In this document: positions 6,544-6,593 of the stretch, in pieces
Layout: the number at the start of each line of letters is the position of its first letter
How positions within the stretch are numbered: the stretch's first letter is position 1
Assembly (NCBI GenBank): GCA_030039005.1
Contig: JASHQT010000597.1
Coordinates: forward strand, 1-6,593
Length of the DNA: 6,593 nucleotides
DNA from: Bryobacteraceae bacterium
GTDB taxonomy: Bacteria > Acidobacteriota > Terriglobia > Bryobacterales > Bryobacteraceae
Direction of reading: 5' to 3'
The notes under the pieces: model-generated
Database searches by the model: none
What the model was told of the DNA's origin: nothing
Seen by the model: only the letters and a program-made list of their open reading frames with translations
Made by a program: the position numbers and the translations under genes

Positions 6544-6593
6544 CTACTTCCTCCGTTTATAATCCTGCCATCGCGCAGCAGCGGTTTCGATAT
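6544..6593 (-). CDS. C-terminal end of a probable HigB/RelE-type toxin, cut by the window edge
   Basis: The last 15 codons and TAG of an upstream gene are visible: IETAAARWQDYKRRK. A basic helical ending preceded by a 'DI-tA' type stretch is common in Gp49/HI1419-like toxins, and a toxin is expected directly before an HI1420-like antitoxin. The stop overlaps the antitoxin's AGGAGG, so translation of the two genes is probably coupled. The evidence is short, and the call rests mainly on gene order. Confidence 0.5.
   Translation of the reverse strand, partial: IETAAARWQDYKRRK

Noticed and set aside
6554..6562. TATAAA-like box just upstream of the antitoxin
   Set aside because: It lies within the probable toxin coding end and has no suitable -35 element, so an internal promoter is not supported.

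Overview
The window looks like an accessory region of a fairly GC-rich bacterium, probably a pseudomonadote. That guess rests only on familiar family types: an IS110-type transposase, a short discoidin-like protein and an HI1420-like antitoxin. There is no rRNA, tRNA or CRISPR array. The left 2.6 kb is decaying mobile DNA. The right 3.6 kb holds intact genes, most of unknown function.

Left part (1-2100). An IS110-family insertion sequence occupies roughly 320-2020. Its transposase (555-1882) keeps the DEDD residues but has a single-base frameshift near 1461-1463, so it is probably dead. The leader before it (about 320-530) is packed with hairpins, including a 7-bp stem with a GTGA tetraloop and a long hairpin just before the ribosome binding site. 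This is where IS110 elements encode their bridge RNA. Positions 1-319 hold no gene I can recognise.

Middle (2098-2996). On the minus strand, 2098-2574 is a broken gene for a short F5/8 type C (discoidin)-like protein with two compensating frameshifts. A gene-poor stretch follows. It ends in a leader with an 8-bp inverted repeat and a G-rich 14-bp direct repeat that overlaps the ribosome binding site of the next gene.

Right part (2997-6593). One plus-strand gene (2997-4028) appears to join a small N-terminal domain to a DUF5677-like C-terminal part. It converges on a minus-strand set. In order of transcription that set is: the last codons of a probable HigB/RelE-type toxin cut by the window edge; an HI1420-like antitoxin; a membrane-anchored protein; a second small protein with one likely membrane helix; and, after an 82-bp gap, a HEPN-domain protein with an R-N-x3-H motif. 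The first four are spaced by 10, 12 and 16 bases and look like one operon.

A HEPN protein and a DUF5677-like protein facing each other behind a toxin-antitoxin pair with membrane-protein partners suggests a defence or stress module. That role is inferred from context and not shown by the sequence.
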